Source: Actinospica acidithermotolerans
GTDB taxonomy: Bacteria > Actinomycetota > Actinomycetes > Streptomycetales > Catenulisporaceae
Reading direction: 5' to 3'
Assembly: GCF_018139625.1 (NCBI RefSeq)
Contig: NZ_JAGSOH010000052.1
Location: forward strand, 1 to 47,381
DNA length: 47,381 bases
Shown: in pieces, positions 34,944 through 42,568 of the stretch
Layout: each line of letters begins with the position of its first letter
Position numbering within the stretch: position 1 is the stretch's first letter
Notes under the pieces: generated by a model
Told to the model about the DNA's origin: nothing
What the model saw: only the letters and a program-made list of their open reading frames with translations
The model's database searches: none
Position numbers and translations under genes: made by a program

Positions 34944-36293
34944 ATGGCGGCGAGTGCAGCGGCGGTTAGGGCGGTAAGAACCGGGTCGCGGTGGTACCGG
35001 CAGTTGTACGTGTGGGTGCTCGTGGGGATCGTGGCCGGCGCCGCGGTCGGCGCGGCCTGGCCGAAGGCGGGCGCGAACCTCGAGCCGCTCGGCACCGTCT
35101 TCGTCTCCATGATCACGATGGTGGTCGGGCCGATCATCTTCGTGACCGTCGTCGGCGGCATCGCCGGCGTGGACGACCTGCGCAAGGTCGGCCGGATCGG
35201 CGTGAAGTCGCTCATCTACTTCGAGGGGATGACGACCATCGCGCTGGTGCTCGGGCTGGTCGCGATCGACGTGCTGCACCCGGGCAGCTCGATCCACGCC
35301 GACCCGGCCTCGCTCAAGCTCACCGGCAACGCGGCGCAGTACGCGGCCGAGGGCAGGGCGCAGGGCTTCTGGTCGATCCTCACCGAGATCGTGCCGACGA
35401 GCGCGATCGGCGCCTTCACGTCGACCGGCAGCGACCTCCAGGTGGTCTTCTTCGCCGTGCTGTTCGGCGTCGCGATCAAGCTGGTCGGCGAGCCGGCGGC
35501 CGGCGTCGCGGCGGGTGTCGAGAAGCTCGGCAAGGTCTTCTTCGCCGTGCTGCGCATCATCATGTACGCGGCCCCCGTCGGCGCGTTCGGCGCGATGGCG
35601 TTCACCGTCGGCAAGTACGGAGTGCACACGCTCACCAGCCTCGGCTCGCTGATCGGCCTCATGTACGGCACGTGCGCGGTCTTCGTGATCGTCGCGCTCG
35701 GCATCGTCTGCGCGAGCTTCAAGCTCAACGTCCTGTCACTCCTGCGGTACATCAAGGACGAGCTGGTCATCGTGCTCGGCACGTCGTCGAGCGAGACGGT
35801 GCTGCCGCGGCTGATGCGCAAGATCGAGCGCGCGGGCGTGCCCGAGGACGTCGTCGGCCTGACGGTGCCGACCGGCTACTCCTTCAACCTCGACGGCACC
35901 TGCATCTACCTGACGCTCGCGGCGCTGTTCGTCGCGCAGGCCACCGGCACCCACCTCTCCCTCGCCCAGCAGCTCGGCATCCTCGGGATCCTGCTGCTGA
36001 CCTCGAAGGGCGCGGCGGGCGTGACCGGATCCGGGTTCATCGTCCTGGCGGCCACGCTCGCCTCGGTCGGCACGATCCCCGTCGCCGGCATCATGCTGAT
36101 CTTCGGCATCGACCGCTTCATGTCCACGGCGCGCGCGCTCACCAACGCGTGCGGCAACGCGGTCGGCTCCTTCGTCGTCGCCTCGTGGGAGGGCGTCCTC
36201 GACCGCGACCGGGCCCGTGCCGTGCTCTCCGGCGCGCCCGCCGGCGGCGATGAGGGCGAGAGCGAGGAGGTCCTCGCGCCGGCAGTCGCCTGA
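34944..36293 (+). CDS. dctA: Dicarboxylate/amino acid:cation symporter, DctA type
   Basis: 449 residues from ATG 34944, behind GGGAG. About eight membrane helices and two re-entrant loops of the glutamate-aspartate transporter fold are visible. The serine-rich hairpin reads VLGTSSSETVLPRLMRKIER, helix 7 has NLDGTCIYLTLAALFVAQ, and hairpin 2 has LLTSKGAAGVTGSGFIVLAA. The FMSTARALTNACGNAVGSFV ending binds substrate. The Arg in TARALTN and TGSGF point to C4-dicarboxylates rather than glutamate. The acidic C-terminal tail is short. It is divergent from the CitA/CitB-type system, the classic arrangement for inducible uptake of succinate, fumarate or malate. Confidence 0.94.
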   Translation: MAASAAAVRAVRTGSRWYRQLYVWVLVGIVAGAAVGAAWPKAGANLEPLGTVFVSMITMVVGPIIFVTVVGGIAGVDDLRKVGRIGVKSLIYFEGMTTIALVLGLVAIDVLHPGSSIHADPASLKLTGNAAQYAAEGRAQGFWSILTEIVPTSAIGAFTSTGSDLQVVFFAVLFGVAIKLVGEPAAGVAAGVEKLGKVFFAVLRIIMYAAPVGAFGAMAFTVGKYGVHTLTSLGSLIGLMYGTCAVFVIVALGIVCASFKLNVLSLLRYIKDELVIVLGTSSSETVLPRLMRKIERAGVPEDVVGLTVPTGYSFNLDGTCIYLTLAALFVAQATGTHLSLAQQLGILGILLLTSKGAAGVTGSGFIVLAATLASVGTIPVAGIMLIFGIDRFMSTARALTNACGNAVGSFVVASWEGVLDRDRARAVLSGAPAGGDEGESEEVLAPAVA

Positions 36294-36399
36294 CCGGCCG
36301 TGAGATCCGTGTGCCGGTCCCGAAACAGGGACCGGCACACGACACAAAGATCACCACGGATGTCATGGTTCGGAAACATCCCGCCTCTACCTTGCGGAC

Positions 36400-37995
36400 A
36401 TGGCGGATGTGTTCGACGAGTACGCACTGGGCGCGGCCTGGGACGAGATGTTCTCGGCCCCCGGCGCGCCGCGGCCTGCCTACCGGGCCGTGCGCGCGGC
36501 GCTCGACCGTTTCGACCCGGGCGAGCTGCGGCTGCGCGCCGACCAGGTGGCGCGCGCGTTCACCGACCGCGGCGTCACCTTCGCCTTCGACGGCGAGGAG
36601 CGGCCCTTCCCGCTCGACCTCGTGCCCCGGGTGATCGCCGCCGGCGAGTGGGATCTGATCGACCGCGGCGTTCGCCAGCGGGTGCTGGCCCTCGAGGCCT
36701 TCCTCGCCGACGTGTACGGCCCGGCGAACTGCTTCCATGACCGGATCGTTCCGCGCTCGGTCGTGCTCACCGGCAGCGGATTCCACCGCGCGGCGCACGG
36801 CATCGAACCGACGAACGGCGTCCGCGTGCACGTCGCCGGCATCGACCTGGTACGCGACGTGGACGGCCGGTTCCGGGTCCTCGAGGACAACGTGCGGGTG
36901 CCGTCGGGTGTCAGCTATGTGCTGGAGAACCGGCGCATCATGACCCGCACGTTCCCCGGCCTGTTCGCCGAGCAGCGGGTGCGGCCGGTCGACGACTACC
37001 CGGTCCGGCTCCTCAAAGCCCTGCGCGCCGCGTCCCCGCGCGCCGTCGCCGATCCGACCGTCGTCGTGCTCACCCCGGGCGTCGCGAACTCGGCCTACTT
37101 CGAGCACGCGCTGCTCGCCCGGCTGATGGGCGTTCAGCTCGTCGAGGGCCGCGACCTCTTCTGCGTCGGCAACCGGGTCATGATGCGCACGACGGCGGGA
37201 GAGGAGCCCGTGCACGTCATCTACCGGCGCATCGACGACGACTTCATCGACCCGCTGCACTTCCGGCCCGAGTCCGTCATCGGCGTCCCCGGCATCCTGA
37301 ACGCGGCGCGGGCCGGCACCGTCGCGATAGCCAACGCCGTCGGCTGCGGCGCCGCCGACGACAAGCTCATCTACACGTACATCCCCGAGCTGATCAGGTA
37401 CTACCTCGGCGAGGAACCCGTCCTCGAGAATGTCGAGACGCATCGCCTCGAGGACGCCGAACGCCTCGAGTTCGTGCTCGACCACCTCGCCGACCTCGTT
37501 CTCAAGCCGGTCGACGGCGCGGGCGGCAAGGGCATCGTGATCGGCCCGGCCGCCGACGAGCGCACCCTCGACAACCTGCGCGTCCAGGTCTCGAAGAACC
37601 CGCGCGGCTGGATCGCGCAACGCCCCGTCGCGCTCTCCACCTCGCCCACGTTCACCGCCGACCGCTTCGCGCCGCGGCACATCGACCTGCGGCCGTTCGC
37701 GGTCAACGACGGCGAGCGGGTCTGGGTGCTCCCCGGCGGCCTCACCCGCGTCGCGCTGCGCGAAGGGGCGCTGATCGTCAACTCCAGCCAGGGCGGCGGA
37801 TCCAAGGACACCTGGGTGCTCGCGGGCGAGTCCGCGCACGCGGAGGCCGTGAACCCGGCGCAATCCGCCGGTAGCGACGCCGCCGACGGCCAACTCGACC
37901 CCGCGGACGCCGTCGCCGGGCGGCTCGCCGGACCGGGCGCCGACGGCCTCCAGCAGCAACAGCAGCAGCAACAGCAAGCGCAGAAGGACTGCTAG
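36400..37995 (+). CDS. Circularly permuted ATP-grasp protein
   Basis: 531 residues. It matches the circularly permuted ATP-grasp type 2 proteins (formerly DUF404/DUF407): YRAVRAALDRFDPGEL at the N-terminus, RVLEDNVRVPSGVSYVLENR, VVVLTPGVANSAYFEHALLA, NAVGCGAADDKLIYTYIPEL and LVLKPVDGAGGKGIVIGP with its Lys/Gly-rich ATP loop. NSSQGGGSKDTWVL ends the domain. It probably makes peptide-like amide bonds, but the product is unknown. The last 45 residues are acidic and then Gln-rich, with a run of nine Gln encoded by CAG/CAA. The alpha-E gene starts 18 bp downstream and the transglutaminase 21 bp after that, so the three form one operon. Confidence 0.94.
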   Translation: MADVFDEYALGAAWDEMFSAPGAPRPAYRAVRAALDRFDPGELRLRADQVARAFTDRGVTFAFDGEERPFPLDLVPRVIAAGEWDLIDRGVRQRVLALEAFLADVYGPANCFHDRIVPRSVVLTGSGFHRAAHGIEPTNGVRVHVAGIDLVRDVDGRFRVLEDNVRVPSGVSYVLENRRIMTRTFPGLFAEQRVRPVDDYPVRLLKALRAASPRAVADPTVVVLTPGVANSAYFEHALLARLMGVQLVEGRDLFCVGNRVMMRTTAGEEPVHVIYRRIDDDFIDPLHFRPESVIGVPGILNAARAGTVAIANAVGCGAADDKLIYTYIPELIRYYLGEEPVLENVETHRLEDAERLEFVLDHLADLVLKPVDGAGGKGIVIGPAADERTLDNLRVQVSKNPRGWIAQRPVALSTSPTFTADRFAPRHIDLRPFAVNDGERVWVLPGGLTRVALREGALIVNSSQGGGSKDTWVLAGESAHAEAVNPAQSAGSDAADGQLDPADAVAGRLAGPGADGLQQQQQQQQQAQKDC

Positions 37996-38012
37996 GCGAA
38001 GGAGGACGGTTC

Positions 38013-38939
38013 ATGCTCAGCCGGATAGCCGAGTCACTGTTCTGGCTCGGCCGGTACGTCGAGCGCGCCGACGACACGGCACGCATCCTCGACGCCTTCA
38101 TGCATCGGCTGCTCGACGATCCCGCGACCGACGAGCACGCCGCGTGCCGCACTCTCTACGCCATCCTCGGAGTCGAACCCGCCGCCGCGCAGGGAGCACG
38201 GTACGACGCGGTCGGCGTCATGGATCTGCTCGGCTTCGACACGGCCAACCCCAGCGCCGTCGCGGGGGCGTGGTGCGCGGCCCGCGACAACGCGCGCGGG
38301 GTGAGCGAGGTGATCTCGACCGAGGCGTGGGAGTGCCTGAACGCCACGTGGCACGCGCTGCCCGGCCAGCGGAAGGCCGCCGGCCGGATCGGCCCGTACG
38401 CCTATCTCCGGTTCGTGCGCGAGCGTGCGGCGCTGTTCTGCGGGCTCGCCGATTCGACGATGAGCCGCGACGACGGCTGGCTGTTCCTGACCATCGGCCG
38501 CAGCCTGGAACGCGTCGACATGACCGCGCGGCTGCTGTCCGCCAAGGTGGTCGCCTCCCGCAACGCGCCCGACTGGTCGACGCTGCTGCGTGCCGCCGGA
38601 GCCGACGAGCCGCACCGCCGCACGCTCGGCTGGGGCCGCGACCCGCAGTCGGCCGCGCGCTTCCTGCTGCTGGACCAGACGTTCCCCCGGTCGGTCATCC
38701 ACGCCCTCAGCGTCGCCGAGCAGTGCCTCGCCACGCTCGCGGGCGGCCCGCACTCCGCGCGCCGCGACGTGGGCCGGATGCGCACGATGCTCGAATACGC
38801 CGAGGAACGCACGTTCGGAACGCAGCTGACGACGTATCTCAAGGAGCTGCAGGAGGGCTGCGTCACCGCGACGCGGCACATCGCCGACGAGTACTTCCAG
38901 TACAGCGCGCCGCTGGCCTGGCAGCACCGCGAGGACTGA
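38013..38939 (+). CDS. Alpha-E domain-containing protein
   Basis: 308 residues starting at ATG 38013, behind GGAGG. The opening MLSRIAESLFWLGRYVERAD is the signature of the alpha-E superfamily (DUF403), an all-helical protein with a buried Arg/Glu-rich core. LFLTIGRSLERVDMTARLLS repeats the pattern midway. Such genes nearly always accompany circularly permuted ATP-grasp and transglutaminase genes, as here. They have been proposed to act with them in making or processing a peptide-like compound. The biochemical role is unknown. It is cytoplasmic, with no signal peptide or membrane helices. Confidence 0.94.
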   Translation: MLSRIAESLFWLGRYVERADDTARILDAFMHRLLDDPATDEHAACRTLYAILGVEPAAAQGARYDAVGVMDLLGFDTANPSAVAGAWCAARDNARGVSEVISTEAWECLNATWHALPGQRKAAGRIGPYAYLRFVRERAALFCGLADSTMSRDDGWLFLTIGRSLERVDMTARLLSAKVVASRNAPDWSTLLRAAGADEPHRRTLGWGRDPQSAARFLLLDQTFPRSVIHALSVAEQCLATLAGGPHSARRDVGRMRTMLEYAEERTFGTQLTTYLKELQEGCVTATRHIADEYFQYSAPLAWQHRED

Positions 38940-38960
38940 GGGAGAGGGACCCGCAACGCC

Positions 38961-39854
38961 ATGTCGATATTCGAGCCCGAAGACACCTCCCGCGGCCGCT
39001 GGCGGCTGGCGATCCGGCACGAGACCGTGCTGCGCTACGACGGGCCGGTCCGCGCGTCGTACAACGAGCTGCGGATGACCCCGCTCGACACGGCGGCCCA
39101 GACCCGGCTGAGCAGCCGCGTCGAGATCGGCCCGGCGGCCCAGCCGTGGCACTACACCGACTACTGGGGCACCCGGGTGACCAGCTTCGACCTCCAGGAC
39201 CCGCACGAATCGCTCACCATCCGCGCGAGCTCCGTCGTCGAGACCAGCCCCTCGGCCTGGGCCGAGCCGGCGGCCGCCGAGCACCGCGACGAGTCCTGGG
39301 ACGCGATCGAGACCGCCGTGAAATCCGGCGACCTCGCCGAGTTCACCGCGCCCACGGCCCGCACCAAGCTCACCCCGAGGCTCCAGCAGGAGCTCCGCGA
39401 GCGCGTGGACGGCGCCGGGCCGCACACCGCCGCCGAGCGCATCTGCGGCTGGATCCACGAGGCGATGGCCTACGTCCCCGGTGCCACCGGCGTGCACACC
39501 AGCGGCCGCGAGGCCTGGGAGAGCAAGTCGGGCGTCTGCCAGGACTTCTCGCACATCGCCATCGGCATGCTCCGCGCCGCGGGGGTGCCGGCCCGCTACG
39601 TATCAGGCTATTTGTTCCCGCTGAAGGAGTCGACGCCCGGCGTCAGCTGCGAGGGCCAGAGCCACGCCTGGACCGAGTACTGGGCCGGCGACTGGTACGG
39701 CATCGACGCGACCAACAACGTCGCCCCCGGTCTGCGCCACGTCGTCGTCGGCCACGGCCGCGAGTACACCGACGTCGTCCCGCACAAGGGCATCTACCTC
39801 GGCGCGCCGGACAGCACCCTGACGGTCTCGGTGAAGCTGACCCGGCTGGCCTGA
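38961..39854 (+). CDS. Transglutaminase-like cysteine protease family protein
   Basis: 297 residues from ATG 38961, 21 bp after the alpha-E gene. The N-terminal beta domain (RHETVLRYDGPVRASYNELR) is the bacterial transglutaminase-associated domain. The core (about 140-297) has the Cys-His-Asp triad: Cys193 in KSGVCQDFSHIAIGML, His235 in QSHAWTEYW and Asp249 in YGIDATNN. GVPARYVSGYLFP links them. These enzymes are generally thought to be peptidases or amidases rather than true cross-linkers. In this operon it would cleave or transfer the peptide made by the ATP-grasp partner, which is inference. A hairpin terminator follows at 39920. Confidence 0.94.
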   Translation: MSIFEPEDTSRGRWRLAIRHETVLRYDGPVRASYNELRMTPLDTAAQTRLSSRVEIGPAAQPWHYTDYWGTRVTSFDLQDPHESLTIRASSVVETSPSAWAEPAAAEHRDESWDAIETAVKSGDLAEFTAPTARTKLTPRLQQELRERVDGAGPHTAAERICGWIHEAMAYVPGATGVHTSGREAWESKSGVCQDFSHIAIGMLRAAGVPARYVSGYLFPLKESTPGVSCEGQSHAWTEYWAGDWYGIDATNNVAPGLRHVVVGHGREYTDVVPHKGIYLGAPDSTLTVSVKLTRLA

Positions 39855-39919
39855 GAAGGCCGGTCGGACCGCCCCGGACGCCGCGGACGCCGCGGCGGCG
39901 TAGGGTGGGCGGTCGGAGG

Positions 39920-39950
39920 TGGTCGGGCATCGCTCTGAGGTGCCCGACCA
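39920..39950 (+). terminator. Hairpin terminator of the CPATPase/alpha-E/transglutaminase operon
   Basis: TGGTCGGGCA at 39920-39929 and TGCCCGACCA at 39941-39950 form a perfect 10-bp stem with an 11-nt loop, 66 bp after the transglutaminase stop codon. Confidence 0.7.
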
Positions 39951-39975
39951 TCGCCTTCAAACATCCTCTCGCCGG

Positions 39976-39992
39976 TTCGTTATCTTTTCGTT
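39976..39992 (-). promoter_or_regulatory. AACGAA direct repeat upstream of the DUF5999 gene
   Basis: On the minus strand AACGAA occurs twice at 11-bp spacing (plus-strand TTCGTT at 39976-39981 and 39987-39992). It is the same arrangement as at 3271-3287, so both may bind one OmpR-type regulator. Confidence 0.4.
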
Positions 39993-40010
39993 AGCTCCCT
40001 TGTCATCGCG

Positions 40011-40307
40011 GTGCGCAATACTCGGCCTAGCTGCTTACGCAGAAAACCGGACATTTCGGTGGTGATCGTGGTGAACTCCGAACCCTCCCCGGCAGTGGCC
40101 AGGGCGTGCGCGCACTGGCCCGCCTGTCCCGACGCCGACGCTCCCGACCGCGAGGCCGCCGTGCCCGTGGCCACGCACCCCGAGCAGGGCTGGAGCCTGC
40201 TCTGCAACGGCGTCGTGCTCTTCGAGGACACCGGCGAACTGCTGCCGGACGGTCGGATCATCGGCCCGCGGCGCCCCACCGACGTGCGGGTCACGGCCCA
40301 GGCCTGA
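40011..40307 (+). CDS. DUF5999 family small protein
   Basis: Up to 98 residues from GTG 40011, but later GTG codons at 40059, 40062, 40068 and 40071 are equally likely starts, giving about 79-82 residues. The conserved body is ACAHWPACPDADAPDREAA followed by HPEQGWSLLCNGVVLFEDTG and ELLPDGRIIGPRRP. This is a family common in Streptomyces and relatives (DUF5999) with unknown function. Three Cys and two His residues, in CAHWPAC and HPEQGWSLLC, could bind a metal. The last codons and stop form the first unit of the 95-bp tandem array that follows. Confidence 0.85.
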   Translation: MRNTRPSCLRRKPDISVVIVVNSEPSPAVARACAHWPACPDADAPDREAAVPVATHPEQGWSLLCNGVVLFEDTGELLPDGRIIGPRRPTDVRVTAQA

Positions 40308-40665
40308 GCCGCTTCGCGAGGCGAGCGCGAACCCCGAGGGCGGCCCGGGGTGATGGCCTCCATGGCGGCCCGCCGACGCGTGCGGGTCACGGCCCTGGCC
40401 TTAGCCGCTCCGCGTGCCAAGTGCGAACCCCGGGGCAAACCGGGGTGACGGCCTCCATGGCGGCCCGCCGACGCGTGCGGGTCACGGCCCCGGCCTGAGC
40501 CGCTTCGCGAGCCGAGTGCGAACCCCGGGGCGAACCGGGGTGACTGCCTTCGTGGCGCCCCACTGAAGCGTGCGAGTCACGGCTCGGGCCTGAGCTGCTC
40601 CGCGAGCCGAACCCGAAGCCCGGGGGCGATCCGGGATGACCGCCTCGGGCCGTGCGCGGCCGCGG
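40285..40665. repeat. 95-bp tandem repeat array after the DUF5999 gene
   Basis: Four units begin with TGCGGGTCACGG-like sequence at 40285, 40381, 40476 and 40571 (spacings 96, 95 and 95 bp). The first includes the final codons and stop of the DUF5999 gene. Each unit holds a small hairpin of type ACCCCGG-loop-CCGGGGT; units 2 and 3 are best preserved and unit 4 most degenerate. The period is not a multiple of three, and open frames through it look like shadows. The array occupies most of the 445-bp gap before the next gene. Confidence 0.85.
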
Positions 40666-40752
40666 ACGCGCACCGACCTCTCCGGTCCCGCGGGGGCGGG
40701 GCGGATTTCCGCCGGAGCCGGTAGAGCTGACCGATCCGGGTAAAAGTCCTCT

Positions 40753-41100
40753 GTGAATTCCTCGGACCGCCGCGGCACGGACGGTTGGCCCCAGCCGCCG
40801 ATCGGCCCCGACCTGCGCTTCTTCGCGCGTCTGCGGGCCAGGCTGCTGCGTTTGGCCCGGCGCGCCTGGGCGCGCAGCGAGCGCTACGACGCCCCGGTGA
40901 CGCCGCACGCCGCCGCGGGCGGTTCGCCCCAGGATCCTGACGGGCCCAGCGAGCGCATCGCCCTGGCGTACGAGCTGGCACGCCGCCAGGTGCCGGCCAC
41001 CTGGATCGCCGCGCGCTGCGCACTGCCGCACGCGTTCGCCGAGCTGATCGTCGCAGAGGTCGCCGACACGCCGGGTACCACGCCGCGCCGCCGCGACTGA
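40753..41100 (+). CDS. Small basic hypothetical protein
   Basis: 115 residues from GTG 40753. No recognised family and no clear ribosome binding site. The N-terminal 50 residues are Arg-rich (RFFARLRARLLRLARRAWAR), then a disordered Pro/Gly/Ala linker. The C-terminal 45 residues (PSERIALAYELARRQVPATW, AARCALPHAFAELIVAEVAD) look like a small helical domain, perhaps a helix-turn-helix. Third-position GC bias and the downstream strong terminator support it being expressed. It could also be a fortuitous ORF. Confidence 0.5.
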   Translation: MNSSDRRGTDGWPQPPIGPDLRFFARLRARLLRLARRAWARSERYDAPVTPHAAAGGSPQDPDGPSERIALAYELARRQVPATWIAARCALPHAFAELIVAEVADTPGTTPRRRD

Positions 41101-41119
41101 CGGGGGCCGCCCACGATCG

Positions 41120-41163
41120 CCGTCCCCCGCGGCCCGGATCCTCGGGGGACGGCCCTTTTCTTG
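41120..41163 (+). terminator. Intrinsic terminator
   Basis: CCGTCCCCCG at 41120-41129 pairs with CGGGGGACGG at 41143-41152 and is followed by CCCTTTTCTT. It is a 10-bp GC-rich stem with a T-tract, 20 bp after the stop of the small hypothetical gene. It is the only hairpin in the window with a clear T-run. Confidence 0.85.
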
Positions 41164-41204
41164 CACGGCCTTCCGTCGGCCGTGCCTACGCCGCCGGGTC
41201 CTGC

Positions 41205-41371
41205 GTCGCCTGGACCTACGCTGCGCGGTCCATGTCGCCCGGACCCGCGCCGCCCGGTCCCTCGCTGCGTGGTCCTGCGCCGCCCGGTCCCACTTTCCGT
41301 AGTCCTGCGCCGCCCGGTTCCACGCTGCGTGGTCCTGCGCCGCCCGGTCCCACGCCGCCTGCTACGCCTGT
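41205..41371. repeat. 30-bp tandem repeat array at the 3' end of galM
   Basis: The octamer CGCCCGGT recurs at exactly 30-bp steps, at 41251, 41281, 41311 and 41341, within units like CTGCGCCGCCCGGTCCCACG. More degenerate copies extend upstream to about 41205. The array runs from the terminator to the galM stop (41362). In the minus-strand frame offset from galM, the 30-bp period encodes a decapeptide of type VGPGGAGPRS, three to four times before a stop. Confidence 0.8.
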
Positions 41372-42447
41372 TGCGAGTCCGGCGTGAAGTCGAGCACGGT
41401 CGTCGAGCGGTAGACGTCGCCGGGCTTGAGCACCGTGGAGGGGAACTCGGGGCGGTTCGGCGAGTCGGGGTAGTGCTGCGTCTCCAGCGCCACGCCGCCG
41501 TACTTCGGGTACGCGACCCCGCTCGTGCCGACGAGCGTGCCGTCGAAGTGGCTGCAGTTGTAGACCTGGATGCCCGGCTCCGTCGTCTCGAGGCGCATCG
41601 TGCGGCCGCTGCGCGGGTCCTTCAGGGAGGCGACGTTGCGCGGACGCTCGGTGCGGCCCCCGGTCAGCAGGTAGCAGTGGTCGTAGCCGTCGGCGAGCAG
41701 GAACTGCGGGTGCGGGTCGTCCTGCCGCGCGCCGATCGCCCGCGGGGTGCGGAAGTCGAACGGCGTTCCGGCGACGGTGATCGGGCTGTCGAGCGGGATC
41801 AGGGCGGTGTCGACCGGCAGGATCTCCTGCGCGGCGATCGAGAGCTCGTGGTCCAGGATCGAGGTGCCCGAGTCCTCGCCGGCGAGGTTGAAGTGCGCGT
41901 GGTTGGTCAGGTTCACGATCGTCGTCGCGTCGGTCTCGGCCGTGTAGTCGAGCGTGAAGCGGCCGTGCGCGAGCGTGTAGCGGACGGAGACGGTGAGCGT
42001 TCCGGGGAAGCCCTCCTCGCCGTCCGGGCTCACGCGGGTCAGGGTGACGGCGCTGCCGCCCTCGACCTCCTCGGCCGCGGCCGTTTCCCACATCCGCGCT
42101 CCGAAGCCGGGTACGCCGCCGTGCAGCGAGTTGGGACGGTCCTCGTCGTTGAGCTGCAGCTGGTACGCGGTGCCGTCGAGCTCGAACCGGCCCCCGGCGA
42201 TCCGGTTTCCATAGCGGCCGATCAGCGCGCCGAAGAACGGGCTGCGCTCCAGGTAGTCGGCCAGGTTGTCGAAGCCGAGCACGACGTTCGCCGCGCGGCC
42301 GGTCCGGTCCGGCACGCGCAGCGCCTGGATGATCGCGCCGTAGTCGAGGATCGAGGCGCCGGCCCCGGTCGAGTCGGTCAGGGTCCACCGGCTGACCGCG
42401 GTGCCGTCGGGCAGCGAGCCGAAGGAATCGCGGGAGGGGGCTGGCAC
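41362..42447 (-). CDS. galM: Aldose 1-epimerase (galactose mutarotase)
   Basis: 361 residues from GTG 42445-42447, fixed by AGGAGG six bases upstream. The longer open frame runs through the operator. It catalyses interconversion of alpha and beta anomers of galactose and glucose in the cytoplasm, feeding the Leloir pathway. NVVLGFDNLADYLERSPFFG, GRYGNRIAGGRFELDG, NDEDRPNSLHGG and VNLTNHAHFNLAGE (catalytic His) are all present, as is the substrate-binding ADGYDHCYLL region. VALETQHYPDSPNRPEFPS carries the catalytic Glu. Operator O5 directly upstream links it to the LacI-controlled galactoside locus 20-30 kb away. A 30-bp repeat array follows its stop. Confidence 0.95.
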   Translation of the reverse strand: MPAPSRDSFGSLPDGTAVSRWTLTDSTGAGASILDYGAIIQALRVPDRTGRAANVVLGFDNLADYLERSPFFGALIGRYGNRIAGGRFELDGTAYQLQLNDEDRPNSLHGGVPGFGARMWETAAAEEVEGGSAVTLTRVSPDGEEGFPGTLTVSVRYTLAHGRFTLDYTAETDATTIVNLTNHAHFNLAGEDSGTSILDHELSIAAQEILPVDTALIPLDSPITVAGTPFDFRTPRAIGARQDDPHPQFLLADGYDHCYLLTGGRTERPRNVASLKDPRSGRTMRLETTEPGIQVYNCSHFDGTLVGTSGVAYPKYGGVALETQHYPDSPNRPEFPSTVLKPGDVYRSTTVLDFTPDSQQA

Positions 42448-42461
42448 GGAAAGCCTCCTGG

Positions 42462-42475
42462 TGAGAGCGTTAACA
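42462..42475 (-). promoter_or_regulatory. LacI-type operator O5 upstream of galM
   Basis: On the minus strand TGTTAACGCTCTCA matches TGTTAnCGCTCACA at all but one fixed position (C-T-C for C-A-C). It lies 15 bp before the galM start, just ahead of the ribosome binding site. It closely resembles O2 of the ABC operon. Confidence 0.65.
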
Positions 42476-42568
42476 AAGTGTCGGGGTGCAACGGTACCGG
42501 GTGACCGGCGCCCTTGCACCCCGTGCTCACTTTCGCGCTCCCGAGGCCCTTCCTTGCTCTTCCGGGCG

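Noticed and set aside
36139-37977. 612-residue open frame on the minus strand opposite the ATP-grasp gene
   Set aside because: Antisense to a clearly conserved gene; no domains.
36400-39854. Secondary-metabolite gene cluster
   Set aside because: The ATP-grasp trio is widespread in actinobacteria and no other biosynthetic, export or resistance genes accompany it here.
40285-40665. CRISPR array
   Set aside because: The units are contiguous tandem copies without unique spacers, and there are no cas genes.
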